Source: Mytilus californianus
Taxonomy: Eukaryota > Mollusca > Bivalvia > Mytilida > Mytilidae
Length of the DNA stretch: 64,000 nt
Assembly (NCBI RefSeq): GCF_021869535.1
Contig: NW_026262679.1
Location: 83,759,143 to 83,823,142, forward strand
Reading direction: 5' to 3'
A program made the position numbers and the translations under genes. The notes under the pieces are model-generated. The model did no database searches. It saw only the letters and a program-made list of their open reading frames with translations, and was not told where the DNA came from. Below, in pieces: positions 22,358-33,879 of the stretch (the first letter of the stretch is position 1; each line of letters begins with the position of its first letter).

Positions 22358-24032
22358 ATTGCAAACAAAAGTGACAAAAGGTGGAGCAACTGTGCTTAAA
22401 AATTATTTGTATACGACCATTCTGCTATTACACCGATTTTGATTATGTTGAACTTTGATTATGACAGGAGCTATACGAAAAATAAAGTTCAAGGCTAGGA
22501 AAGATTTCCGCAGAATTTAGATTTTTTTTAAGGGGGGGGGGGGGGTAATGCTATGCGGCAAATGTCCTCTTGCTACTACTAAACGTTTTATTTGGCCCAG
22601 ACTAAACCATCGTTTAGTTCCTACATGAGCTGTTCTATAAATGAAATTGTAACTCAAACAGGCAAAGCTGCCCAGACAATGTTTTTAGTTTTAGTGCAAA
22701 ACGTTTATGTATTTGGTCAAGTTATAAAACTTATCTTGATGTATTATGATTTTGAATAAACCCAAAAGGTTTACTTTGATACAGAAATCTACTCATCCCG
22801 GACTACTCTCGTCTGATGTGCAGTAAAACCTAAAAACCATGGGTTTATCAGTTTAGCTGTCCGCCGGAGAAAGGAAGAAAGAACATTCACAATTGTCTAA
22901 CGTTTTTTTTTTTAATTAAATAAAAAAAAAAAAACCTTTCAAATATAGAGTTCATAAGATAAAACTATTCCCCGTGAAACTACTCCTTTTGCTCCCTCCA
23001 TTTTCACCCCTTGAATGAGACTTTCCAATCTAATTAAAATTAAAACTTTGCTTTCTAACCGATCTATTTATGTACACGCAGAACCGGCAACTCCCTTTAT
23101 TTAAAAAGAAAATCTACAGTGCCGTTATACACATGCATGTTGTCTGCTTGGAATCCCCGCCTGAAAAGAAAGAAAGATAATATATTCCTGCATTACGTGA
23201 TTTTTACCACGTGTGGCTAACAATAGAATAAATACCGAATATAGAATGTGAAACTACATTTCAAAACATAAAGTCCGAAGGCACATAGAAGAAAAAGAAG
23301 ATTTTTTTTTGGCAAAGGGTGCCGGGGGTACCCTCTCTGTGTTCAAAATATACATGAAATATTTGCCACTGCACCTTGTCTGTTTTATGAATTTTAACCC
23401 TGAGTTTTCTATCTGATTAATACATGCCAAGAAATCCTGGCTCAAAACTCCGGTGGACCTCCTACGGCACCCATTAGTAGATAGATTTGATTTCATTCAA
23501 CAAATTAATTTATGACCTACATGTACGTGCCGCTTGGAACACGGCCATGTACCAAATGGTTAATATTAATCATCCGTGTAATTTGCTCTATGGGATGGTC
23601 AAGTAAGCTTTTCTCATCAAGTAAGCTTTTCTCATCAAGTAGCAGACGTCATTGTTGTCATCCTTTAACTTTTATAAAAATCCTCTCCTCAGAACTACTG
23701 AAAAAATTGAAACCAAACATGGCCACAATCATCATTTGGATATTTTTATGTCCCCGCTGCACACTAACTTTAGTTTGCCATAACCAAATGTTATGAAACT
23801 TATACACAATGCTTTTTACCACAAAACACAGATCAAGAATGAATTGGGGTGGCATCACTTTTACTGTTCTAGAGTTATGCCCCTTTACAAATAGAAAAAT
23901 TGCTGAATTTTTCGTTTCCGATCACTGTATGTACTCTCTAAATAAAAAAAAAAATATTGCTATTGAAACATTATTGGTGATCTATTTTGTTGGAACGCAC
24001 CACAGTTTATTTAATACAATCATCTTTTTAAA

Positions 24033-25215
24033 AAAGCTTACCTGAGCCTAAAGGTCAAGTAAGCTTTTCTCATCAAGTAAGCTTTTCTCATCAAGTAGCA
24101 TCCGTCATTGTTGTCATCCTTTAACTTTTATAAAAATCCTCTCCTCAGAACTACTGAGAAAATTGAAACCAAACATGGTCACAATCATCATTTTGATATT
24201 TACTTAATTTTACCTCAACCAAATGTTATGAAACCTATACACAATGTGTATTACCACAAAACTTGGATCAATTTCGAATTAAGCGTCACTTTTATCGTTC
24301 TTGAGTTAAGTCCTTTTATAAAGTTATATGCAAGTGGGGGCATCATCTGTGTCCCATTAACACATTCTCCATTTATATTTAAAAGATCTGTCATTTTATC
24401 TTGGCTGCCAACGGCAACCTACATGGAGAACATGGCTAAAATTAGAACAGAGGGGTAAAATGCAAGTTTTTCTATTATCTTGAAAACTTAGATAGAGAAA
24501 ATTTGACAGGGCGGAAATGTTCAGTATGTTGAGTACCTACTGTCCATTAATATCAAAACTGTCAGAAAACTGCTTATAGGAGTTGTTGCACTAAAATGAC
24601 TAAAGTTTACCAATTTTTCATTCAAAACAAGATCTACAAATGAGAATATTTACCATTTTTTTGTCATTTTGCCTGTTAATTGAAAACTTTAATAGATAGA
24701 TACATGTAAATATTTAAATAGGAAAAATTATCAAAAAGACAAAATCTACAAATAAGTGTACATGGCCCAAATCGTCAGGTAAGATAAAATCCACAAGCAC
24801 GTCAACATTGCAGAAATTGTCAGTTAACTCCTATAGTATAGGAGATATTTGATAGTGATATTAATGATTATTTTAAATTATTTTTTCACTCTTGGCAAAA
24901 GCTTTGGTGGATAAAGAAATACTGTACTGTAAACAGCAAAAATTATCAGAAAAAGAAGATTTACAAATAGGTCATCATAGCAGAAATTGTCAGATACAGA
25001 GGAGGTATTGCCCTTAATTGACGATTTTTTACCCTTTTTTCATTGGGCAAAATAGAAAATAGAAACTGCAAAGAGTAAAAATGTTCAAAACATGGTCAGA
25101 AAAAAATTTGTTTTCACATAAACTATAGTCTACAATGTTGGAGAGTGACCATTGTTGAAAATGCGCATAGATCCAGGTGAGCGACACAAGCTCTTTCGAG
25201 CTTCTAGTATATGTA
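24033..25215 (+). repeat. Long AAGCTTACCTGAGCC repeat, A2 copy
   Basis: Counterpart of 15720-16895 with the same tail GGTGAGCGACACAAGCTC. A partial head lies upstream at 23600-23960. Confidence 0.75.
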
Positions 25216-25744
25216 GTACTCTACATGAATTACATTGGTTAATCATATTTTATTGTAATTGGTCTACGATTCACAAAAATAAATGAACACATTACCAGTA
25301 TGTGTTTCATCTCCATACACTCATATCATATTGTAAAACAACTTTCTAAAACTTGTTTTGCTTTACATGCTTTTTAATTTGAATTTTTTTCCAATTGATA
25401 GTTTAATACAGATTTTTTTACGACTGGTAATCAATTTTTTTCCGTCGTACTGCGATTAAATTTTGTTGAAAGATATTTGATTTAGTTTTTTTTTTTGAAA
25501 ATTTAAAAAACATGAAAATTTAACACTAAAAAGGCCCTTTAGAAGCAGTATCTACTAAAGTCATCATTTAAAATAAAAAACTTATAAGCCTTGTAAATGT
25601 CGTAATTTTATAGATAGCAATGAAAAATATGTGTCGTGTCAATTTCACGACCTCAATACACGTAATTAAGAGCAAAGCCAGTTTCACCGTCATTTTAAGA
25701 CCAATCGACAGGTCAGTTTCATGAAAGTCATAGCTATATATAAG

Positions 25745-26190
25745 TAAGGATGTGGTATGATTTCCAATGAACTATCCACAAAAGTTCTAATGAAGTGGAT
25801 GTAAGCAATTATAGGCCTTCAACTATTAGAAAAACCCATACCGTATAGTCGGCTATAAAAAGTCACGACCTGAATAATATGAAACAATTCAATAGAAAAA
25901 ACTAACGGCCTAATTTATAACAAAACAGTTCACGAAAAACAAATATGACAGACATGAACTAACGACAACCACTGAACTACAGGCTCCTGACTTGGGACAG
26001 ACCAATATAAAATGTGGCGGGGTTAACATGCTTAAAGGTGACAACCCTCCCCAACCTGGGAATGTGGTGTAATGGCATAACACAAGAACGAACTACGCAA
26101 AACAATAAACTAAAAACATATATGAGAAGCAGCAATAAACGACAACCACTAAATTACAGGCTACTGACTCTGGACAGGCACATATGAATG
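25745..26190 (+). repeat. R1 repeat copy in A2
   Basis: Counterpart of 17400-17860, with small indels. Confidence 0.75.
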
Positions 26191-26616
26191 CTTACTAATT
26201 ACAATCGTTATCATAATGGATTTTGTCATGTGATTTGAGGTATCTGAAAGGAGAAACATGGACTTGTTCCATAGAACAATGTCTGACATAATTTTTGTTT
26301 TACCTGGTGAGCAATACACACTGACAGATTTAGATACAGACCGTACGTCCCCCAGCTTTGACCAGAAAAATATAAATGTTTGCTTTAAACCGTCATAAAA
26401 AAGTGTACTCGCTAAGATCGACGCTATTTACACCATATCGAACAACTACGCCCCTTTTCCTCGATCCCTTGATCTACCCCGGGAGGCTCTCGTAAAATCC
26501 TCAGATATTGGTCAGCACGTATAACCATTAGTCACATTTTGTTTTAAATATCATAATGATATTTTCGCCATCAGAGAAACATTTTATTATATATTTATTT
26601 TTCCTTTCTTTGAAAC

Positions 26617-26985
26617 CGCTTTGGTAATATAGGGGTAGCATGTTCGCCTGGAATGCGGGAAGTCGTGGGTTCGATCCCGGTCGTGTCAATTCAAAGACTT
26701 GAAAAGTGGTATTCTCCGCCAAGCAGGCGGCCTTTAGGAGTAAGAGAAAAGACTGGTCGACTCGGAGTCACAATAATGTGTCATGGTGGGGTTTCATGTC
26801 TTCGTGGTGACTGTTATCTTGTGAGGTAGCACTATAAGCATCGGGCTAAGCCAGTCGTACTTACTAGTACAAAATAATGATATCACATTTATATGTTCGG
26901 GTCCTGAATATGTATTTAGTTAAAATTATAATTTTCCCACTGGACGTAAAAGTCGTTAAACACCAATCCATCATCCTTTATTGGA
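26617..26985 (+). mobile_element. tRNA-derived SINE, A2 copy
   Basis: Same insertion as 18284-18640. The B box GGGTTCGATCCC is intact. Confidence 0.75.
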
Positions 26986-27079
26986 CGGTGATGTTCCTTT
27001 GATCCCATTTTTTGACAGTATTTTAGTTTCCTATGCTTGCTTGCAATTTGTTAAAAATTGATACAGTTTACAACTAGCA

Positions 27080-27170
27080 ATCTTCGCTAGCCAAGGATTA
27101 CGATTCGGTCCCACCTTTCTTCTCATTGAAGAGGAGTGGGACCGGGTCGTAACTCTTGTCTAGCAAAGAT
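27080..27170. mobile_element. Palindromic micro-element, A2 copy
   Basis: Counterpart of 18743-18837, slightly shorter. The base of the stem pairs better here (ATCTT with AAGAT), and the flanking ACAACTAGCA repeats are retained. Confidence 0.75.
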
Positions 27171-27962
27171 GACAACTAGCAGTATGAAAACTTATCCAAC
27201 CCCAAGGCTAAAACATCCTAGTATAAGGACAGCATCACGACCGTTCATATTAAAATAAACTATCTTAATCATAACCACATCTCCTCATCTTTATATCAGT
27301 GTAGTCCAAGGTTTCAAAATATTTATATTTTGTGTACGTATTGTCAATGTTTCGAACCCTGGAAAACTGTCCGAGACATAATAATATGAATTCGAGATCT
27401 CCTTAATATCATCGATTTTAAGAACCTTGAACAAAACTGAAATAAAAAAAAAGATATAAAATAAATTTAACCCTGATATTTATAAGTTTTCTCTTTCTCA
27501 ACGTTCACCACTATTTTATTTCAGTCTGATAAGATATTTTATTCCAATTAAAGGGCCCATGAAGAGCAAAGTAATTTATTACAACGATTTTAATAATTGA
27601 CAAAATAATTGTGATCAAATATAAATATGAATATAATCATCTCAATTCTAAGATCTTAAACCACAGCCAGACCAGAGCCATAAGCATATAAGTAAAAAGC
27701 ATAACAGTTATATATAATATTAACAGGCAAATATTCTTAATGGTTTACATATAAACATATATGTACTATATTGATAGTTTTCGGAGTTAAAAACATTTAT
27801 AACTGTGACTTGCCTGTAAGTGGTGCTCTCTGTCTATTGCAGTTTATTCAAAATTTTGACCAAATTGCAATTTGTTTTTTCAATCCAAAGTGTTCAACTG
27901 GTCAGATATTTAAAGAAACTGCTGTAAAAATACAATCAAGAGATAGTGATCAACGTTTATTT

Positions 27963-28005
<43 letters not shown>

Positions 28006-28069
28006 GCAATATAGGCCCGTTTCTCGGATACGTATAGCAAAACGTTAGACCAATGATGTATGTAGTGTA

Positions 28070-28324
28070 CAGTAGTTGTCGTCTGTTTATGTAGTTCATA
28101 CGTGTTTCTCGTTTCTCGTTTTTATATAGATTAGACCGTTGGTTTTTCCGTTTGAATGGTTTTACACTAGTATTTTTTTGGGGCCCTTTAAAGCTTACTG
28201 TTCGGTGTGAGCCAATGCTCCGTGTTGAAGGCCGTACCTTGACCTATAATGGTTCACTTTTATAAATTGTAACTTGGATGGAGAGTTGTCTCATTGGCAC
28301 TCATACCACATCTTCCTAAATCTA
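28070..28324 (-). mobile_element. R1 repeat inserted only in A2
   Basis: On the minus strand this is the 5' part of R1, from GAAGATGTGGTATGAGTGCC to GAAACGAGAAACACGTATG, close to the copies at 38826 and 44136. The A1 counterpart has TGGAATAATTATAAAGTG here instead. The copy therefore arrived after the A duplication, or is polymorphic if A1 and A2 are alleles. Confidence 0.8.
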
Positions 28325-28392
28325 TGTTCGTCTGGTAGGGTTCATCTAACATTGACCCCATGTCCATGATTTATTGATCAATATTAAGGTTT

Positions 28393-28618
28393 GAGGCCCC
28401 TCATGGGGGTGTCTAAGTAATCACATAATCACAAATTTTGTACCAATATAATCACATAATCATTAATTATCTTTTTAAACAAGATAATCAAATAATCAAA
28501 AATACAGTCCTAGATTATCAAATAATCAAATAATCATGAAATATTTGGCCTGGTAATCAAATCATCGCTATAAAAACGGCCAAGTAATCACATAATCAAA
28601 AACCCCATGAGGAGGCTC
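28393..28618 (+). mobile_element. AATCA-rich MITE, A2 copy
   Basis: Counterpart of 19949-20173, with AGGTTT on both sides (28387-28392 and 28619-28624). Confidence 0.8.
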
Positions 28619-29097
28619 AGGTTTTGTAGTGATGTTCGTTTATCAGATGCTATAAGCAAAAGGTAAACTATAGAATGAGTTTTAGGCTTACAAGTTCGTT
28701 TAGTAGGGTTCATCTGACCTTGACATCATTGTCATAGTTCATTGTTCAACATAAAGTTTTAGTGATATAGTTGGTGTATGGAATGATTGCGAGGTGTGTA
28801 AGTCCGTCTGGTAGGGTTCGTCTGACCATTAACTCATTTTCATCGGTCTTGACGATGTTAAGATGATGTAATACCTGTAGACATAGTAAACCTCGATTTT
28901 AAAGACTTTTCCATAAAGTTCAATCAAGATTAGTAAAGCAGGTGAGACAATTCAGCATGAGCACATTTGTTAATATATTGTCTGCAAATGCGTTATTTAA
29001 CTATAGTATTTTCTTAGATACTAACGATCGAGGATCCCAGGTCGGGTCAAACAATACATAAGTATTCCCGATTATCATTTGTAATATTGAGGGGTAT

Positions 29098-29246
29098 CAA
29101 TTAGGGGGGGGGGGGTCCGGGGGTTGGAACCCCCCTTTTTTGGACGATCAATGCATTTGAATGGGGACATATAGTTGGAAAACTCCCCCCCCCCTTTATC
29201 CTGGGTAAGGAACTCCCCCTTTTATAAATGGCTGGATCCGCCCCTG
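29098..29246 (+). mobile_element. GGATCCGCCCCTG-ended MITE, A2 copy
   Basis: Counterpart of 20663-20819, with GGTAT at 29093-29097 and 29247-29251 and a shorter G run. Confidence 0.75.
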
Positions 29247-30286
29247 GGTATAAACAAAGACTGGCCGGCTCGGAGTCGGAATAATGTGACCGGGATAGGT
29301 GTCTTTCTGTGGACTAGCATAACAAGATCTGGCTCGAAATATCGGTCTTGCACCAATTGGGGTGCATATTCATACCACATCAAGATGTTCTAGTCCTTAG
29401 TTCACCAATCAATTTTAACGTGCATAAAGCCTTTCTTTAAAAAAATTGTTGTCAACCATTGTAGTATGGTTTTTAGGTCAAGGTGCGAAAAAGGTGACAT
29501 AGCTGTATATAGAATATCTTTTTACCATATTCTATAAGTTTTACTCTATTTTCAATAAACGACATTATTTGTTGACAATTTCAGTGTTATTCAGGTTGAA
29601 TATATATATACACTATATACATCTTGTGTTTACTGATGACAGTCAGTAAAGAACTTTAATTTCATTATTTGACCCCCATTCACTCACTAACCCATTCTAT
29701 CTATATAGGACACATTCTTTGTATATCAAGTTCAGCATGAAACCAAAATTTGAATAAATAAAGTAATCAGTATGGCTTTGTAGAAAGCGACTTTTGAAAT
29801 GATGAATGAAGCATCAATGTTTGATAATTCCCTATATTGACAGATCTATTAACAATCCGATTTCTGATAGGTCACATATCTAAGGTCAAGATCAGGACAG
29901 CTTGAAATACGACGAATTTAATGGAAATTATCGGTTGACGGATCTCTTGATACATCCAATCAGTAACAGAAATTCGGTTCTGCAGGGGGCGTAGAGGGCG
30001 TACCGAAGTGTAAAAAGTAAAAATGAAAACCAACACCGAATTCTACTTATACGTATGACATAAGACAACCACTGACAATGCGGATTGAGACAGGAAGAAG
30101 AATATGTGGCGCGGTTAACACTTTTTTTTTTATTATTATTAACCCTTTTTAATCTCTAGTGGTGGACTTGCAAAGTAAGACTGGGAGACCAGAACAAACA
30201 GTATACTGAGAATTTCAATTAAAAAAAACATTTTTGTATCGTTTCAAACTATAAATTAGCGAATCGATGTTTATCCCCAAAAAATT

Positions 30287-30523
30287 CAGTTGCAGTGAAT
30301 GAAAAACAACAGTACAATTATATAACTTTATCAATGAGACTTCTTATCTAAATTAAAGAGAACGATCCTAAAATTGGTAACTGTATAAATTATGATTGCA
30401 ATCAACCAACAACGATATTAGTTATTTCATTTATTTAACCGGTTTATTACCATAATTGCAATCTTATGGGTTTCAACTTTTGTCAACAAAGGCTTTTCAG
30501 AAAGTTTAATGCAAATTTTCCCC
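30287..30523. other. Segment present in A2, absent from A1
   Basis: About 237 bp lie between AAAAATTCA and CAACAAATAAAACC; in A1 these two meet directly at 21864. I see no terminal repeats or target duplication, so a deletion in A1 is at least as likely as an insertion here. No frame or RNA recognised. Confidence 0.6.
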
Positions 30524-30847
30524 AACAAATAAAACCGCTATGGCAATCATGGTAATCGGTGCCAGTTACAACAATTTTGTAGTATTATTATAATGAACGT
30601 GGGGTAAGGGCAAATCCTGTTTTACGCATATAAAACTTTAAATAGGTAACATATTTTTAACTCAGACACCAAATATATGTTAACTTCGTAGTATAAAGTC
30701 CACAAACCAATTAAACGTATACATAGTTGTTTACATGTAATGTTTACAAATAAATCGTACGATGTGGACAAAAGGACACAATTTTAATAATAGTACATTT
30801 GTACTTATTTAGGTGCATTTTTATAATTAATAATATATTGACAATGC

Positions 30848-31011
30848 CAGGGGCGTATTCAGGCGGGGGCGTTGCGGGCGTGCGCCCCCCCTAAAATTTG
30901 CAAACCATGGATTGTCCTCAGCTTAATAAAGAATATTTCGATAATTTTAGCTAAAAAAAATTTGAGGTTTGCACCCCCCCCCCTAAAACTAAAATCCTGG
31001 ATCCGCCCCTG
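30848..31011 (+). mobile_element. CAGGGGCGGATTCAGG MITE, A2 copy
   Basis: Counterpart of 22192-22357. The left flank has mutated to AATGC, the right flank is ATTGC. Confidence 0.8.
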
Positions 31012-32206
31012 ATTGCAAACAAAAGTGACAAAAGGTGGAGCAACTGTGCTTAAAAATAATTTGTATACGACCGTTCTGTTATTACACCGATTTTGATTAT
31101 GTTTAACTTTGATTATGACAGGAGCTATACGAAAATTAAGTTCAAGGCTAGGAAAGATTTCCGCAGAATTTATATTTTTTTAAGGGGGGGGGGGGGGGTA
31201 ATGCTATGCGGCAAATGTCCTCTTGCTACTACTAAACGTTTTATTTGGCCCAGACTAAACCATCGTTTAGTTCCTACACGAGCTGTTCTTAAATGAAATT
31301 GTAACTCAAACAGGCAAAACTGCCCATACAATGTTTTTAGTTTTAGTGCAAAACGTTTATGTATTTGGTCAAGTTATAAAACTTATGTTGATGTATTATA
31401 ATTTTGAATAAACTCAAAAGGTTTACTTGGATATAGAAATCTACTCATCCCGGACTACGTCTGATGTGCAGTAAAACCTTAAAACCATGGGTTTATCAGT
31501 TTAGCTGTGCGCCGGAGAAAGGAAGAAAGACTATTCACAATTTGTCTAACATTTTTTTTTTTAATTAAAAAAAAAAAAATGAACCTTTCAAATATAGAGT
31601 TCATAAGATAAAAATATTCCCCGTGAAACTACTCCTTTTGCTCCCTCCATTTTCACCCCTTGAATGAGGCTTTCCAATCTAATTAAAATTAAAACCTTGC
31701 TTTCTAACCGATCTATTTATGTACACGCAGAACCTGCAACTCCCTTTATTTAAAAAGAAAATCTACAGAAATCTAAAGAAAGATAATATATTCCTGCATT
31801 ACGTGATTTTTACCACGTGGGGCTAACAATAGAATAAATACCGAATATAGAATGTGAAACTACAATTCAAAACATAAAGTCCGAAGGCACATAGAAGAAA
31901 ATGAAGATATTTTTTTTTGGCAAAGGGTGCCGGGGGTACCCTCTCTGTGTTCAAAATATACATGAAATATTTGCCACTGCGCCTTGTCTGTTTTATGAAT
32001 TTTAACCCAGAGTTTTCTATCTGTTTAATACATGCCAAGAAATCCTGGCTCAAAACTCCGGTGGACCTGCTACGGCACCCATTAGTAGGTAAAGATTTGA
32101 TTCATTCAACAAATTAATTTATGACCTGCATGTACATGCCGCTTAGAACACGGCCATGTACCAAATGGTTAATACTAATCATCCGTGTAATTTGCTCTAT
32201 GAGATG

Positions 32207-33693
32207 TTTGCAAACTTTCAACGGAGCCAATTTCATGGCATAGGGATGTATAAATACGTAGCCGCGTCCGTTCAGAATGGGGACGATAAATCCGATGCCT
32301 CGTAAAGACAGACAGTTGAACGCTTTCTGCACGTAAGAGAATCTTATGGTCCGAAAGACTTAGTGGCCTGCTGTAAGATAAAATTTCTGTCCCTGTCAAG
32401 TCTAACACTCTGAAGAAAATGTCTATGTGATAATTCTTATTCTAGTCCAGAATATACCTGGAATATTGGTCACAGGACGTTGAGCAAACAATAATTAACC
32501 AAGCAAATATCATTAAAATTCGATTGAAAACTATATTGTGACGCCCGTTTTGCCCTTTGAACCATCAACTCCTAAGCTGTATAACCGTCTGTCTGCACAG
32601 GGCCTCGACTCATATATAGATATAAGAAGATGTGGTATAAGTGCCAATGAGACAACTCTCCATCACAGTCACAATTTGTAAAAGTAAACATATGCCTAAA
32701 CACGTTTTCCTCACTAGAAATAAGAGTCCAGAACCTACAACACTGGAAATTTTAACGAAAAAGCCACGAAGCCCATAGAACGAGGGTCATTATGTAATAT
32801 CAAATGATATCAGAGACCATTGAACTTTTAATATTAAAATTGTTCATTTTAAATGAAAAAAATCTGTGTATTTCGTTTCATTTGGTTTTATCCTGTTTCG
32901 TTTCGTTCCGTTTTTATTTCGTTTCGCACTATACCGGTACCCTTCTACAAATGGAAGGTCATTTTAGATTTATGCAAATGAGCAGACTTGAGTTGGTTCG
33001 TTAAATTTCTAAAAGATAAATTGTTATGTATATCTATAAACCAGCATTAATAATCAGTACAGATGTACGTAGCTCTGGAGTTCGTTCACAAATCTTCTTA
33101 TCTGTATATAAACCAGAGTGAGGACCTTCCTGGTCAATATTTATGTTGAAAAAATCGATGAAAGGCTAAAAGTAAATATTATTGATATGGACATTTGTGG
33201 ACACATTGTTTAGGTACTCATAAAACATGCAGCTATGGCGTGAACGTTTCAACCTTTACGTGACCGAATACTACACTACCAATAACTTACTCACACTTTA
33301 CTTATACTTGTCGACCCTCTAGTAAATCAGTAATGAACAGCTACATACAAATGTAATTCTATACTTTCTGTCAATTCACTACTGTTGATTCCTATACTTC
33401 TATCTGTATGAAATTACTTATTCTATGGATTTTATCAGTACTCTTGCAGAACCTGTTTTTTCATAACTGTTCTCTTCTTTACCGGTTCAGTAATTTTTTT
33501 TTCAATTGTGTTTCAGTACTGACTTTAAGTACCGTTTCAGTATCGCTTTTTTAGTTCTGTTTCAGTACAGAGGTATTTCTTTTAGCTCTTTTAGACTGAT
33601 TTATTTCCATAGTGACTCAATACTTACTTTTCATTGTTGTTCTTTATTGATACTTATTGCACTCTTGTTGAAGTTTATTAGTTCATTTTCAAC
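32207..33693. other. Intergenic with repeat fragments, no gene recognised
   Basis: A tail fragment near 32462-32505 (GGTCACAGGACGTTGAGC followed by AATAATTAACCAAGC) resembles SINE/RTE 3' ends. A partial R1 copy lies at 32622-32700 (AAGATGTGGTATAAGTGCC). Overlapping short frames at 32114-32408 (-) and 33506-33748 (+) have no recognisable domain. Stretches rich in TTTCGTTTCG (32870-32930) are simple sequence. Confidence 0.45.
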
Positions 33694-33701
33694 AACTCTT
33701 T

Positions 33702-33779
33702 CACAGGCACTTGTCTCTGCAAAAAAAAATATTCCTATAAGTATATAGGTAATTTTTTTTCCAGCGACAAGTGCCCGTG
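33702..33779. mobile_element. 78-bp fully palindromic micro-element
   Basis: CACAGGCACTTGTC at the left pairs with GACAAGTGCCCGTG at the right, then A9/T8 tracts and CCTATA/TATAGG, leaving a loop of about 4 nt. AACTCTTT occurs on both sides (33694-33701 and 33780-33787; a ninth base also agrees). It is non-coding and has the size and shape of a minimal fold-back element. Confidence 0.75.
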
Positions 33780-33879
33780 AACTCTTTCCATAATAATATG
33801 AAATAAGGAGATGGTGTATGATTGCCATTAAGACAACTATCCACCAGACCATTTTAGGTTCTCTATTGTTATAATGTTA

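Larger units (their letters stand above)
15315..23596 (+). repeat. Tandem duplication A, copy 1 (A1)
   Basis: An 8.28-kb segment repeated directly and immediately downstream as A2 with only occasional substitutions. The left breakpoint is GCCTAAAG/GTCAAGTAAGC at 15314; the right junction is CTATGGGATG/GTCAAGTAAGC at 23596, with 1-2 bp of microhomology. A1 carries about 130 bp (18866-19003) that A2 lacks. It contains only repeats and orphan sequence, listed separately. The remaining parts (16896-17399, 19004-19799, 20986-22186, 22358-23596) are AT-rich with no gene recognised. Confidence 0.9.
28000..28865 (+). repeat. GGGTTCATCTGACC repeat in A2, interrupted twice
   Basis: Counterpart of 19800-20410. 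It holds both the AATCA-rich MITE (28393-28618) and the R1 insertion (28070-28324). Confidence 0.7.
23597..32206 (+). repeat. Tandem duplication A, copy 2 (A2)
   Basis: Second copy of the 15315-23596 segment. It ends at CTATGAGATG (about 32206), where the A1 counterpart meets the duplication junction. Differences from A1: a missing stretch corresponding to 18866-19003, an R1 repeat at 28070-28324 replacing 22 bp, an extra segment at 30287-30523, a longer TA microsatellite at 27965-28003 (about 20 repeats against about 10), and a shorter G run near 29104. No recognisable gene. Confidence 0.9.
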
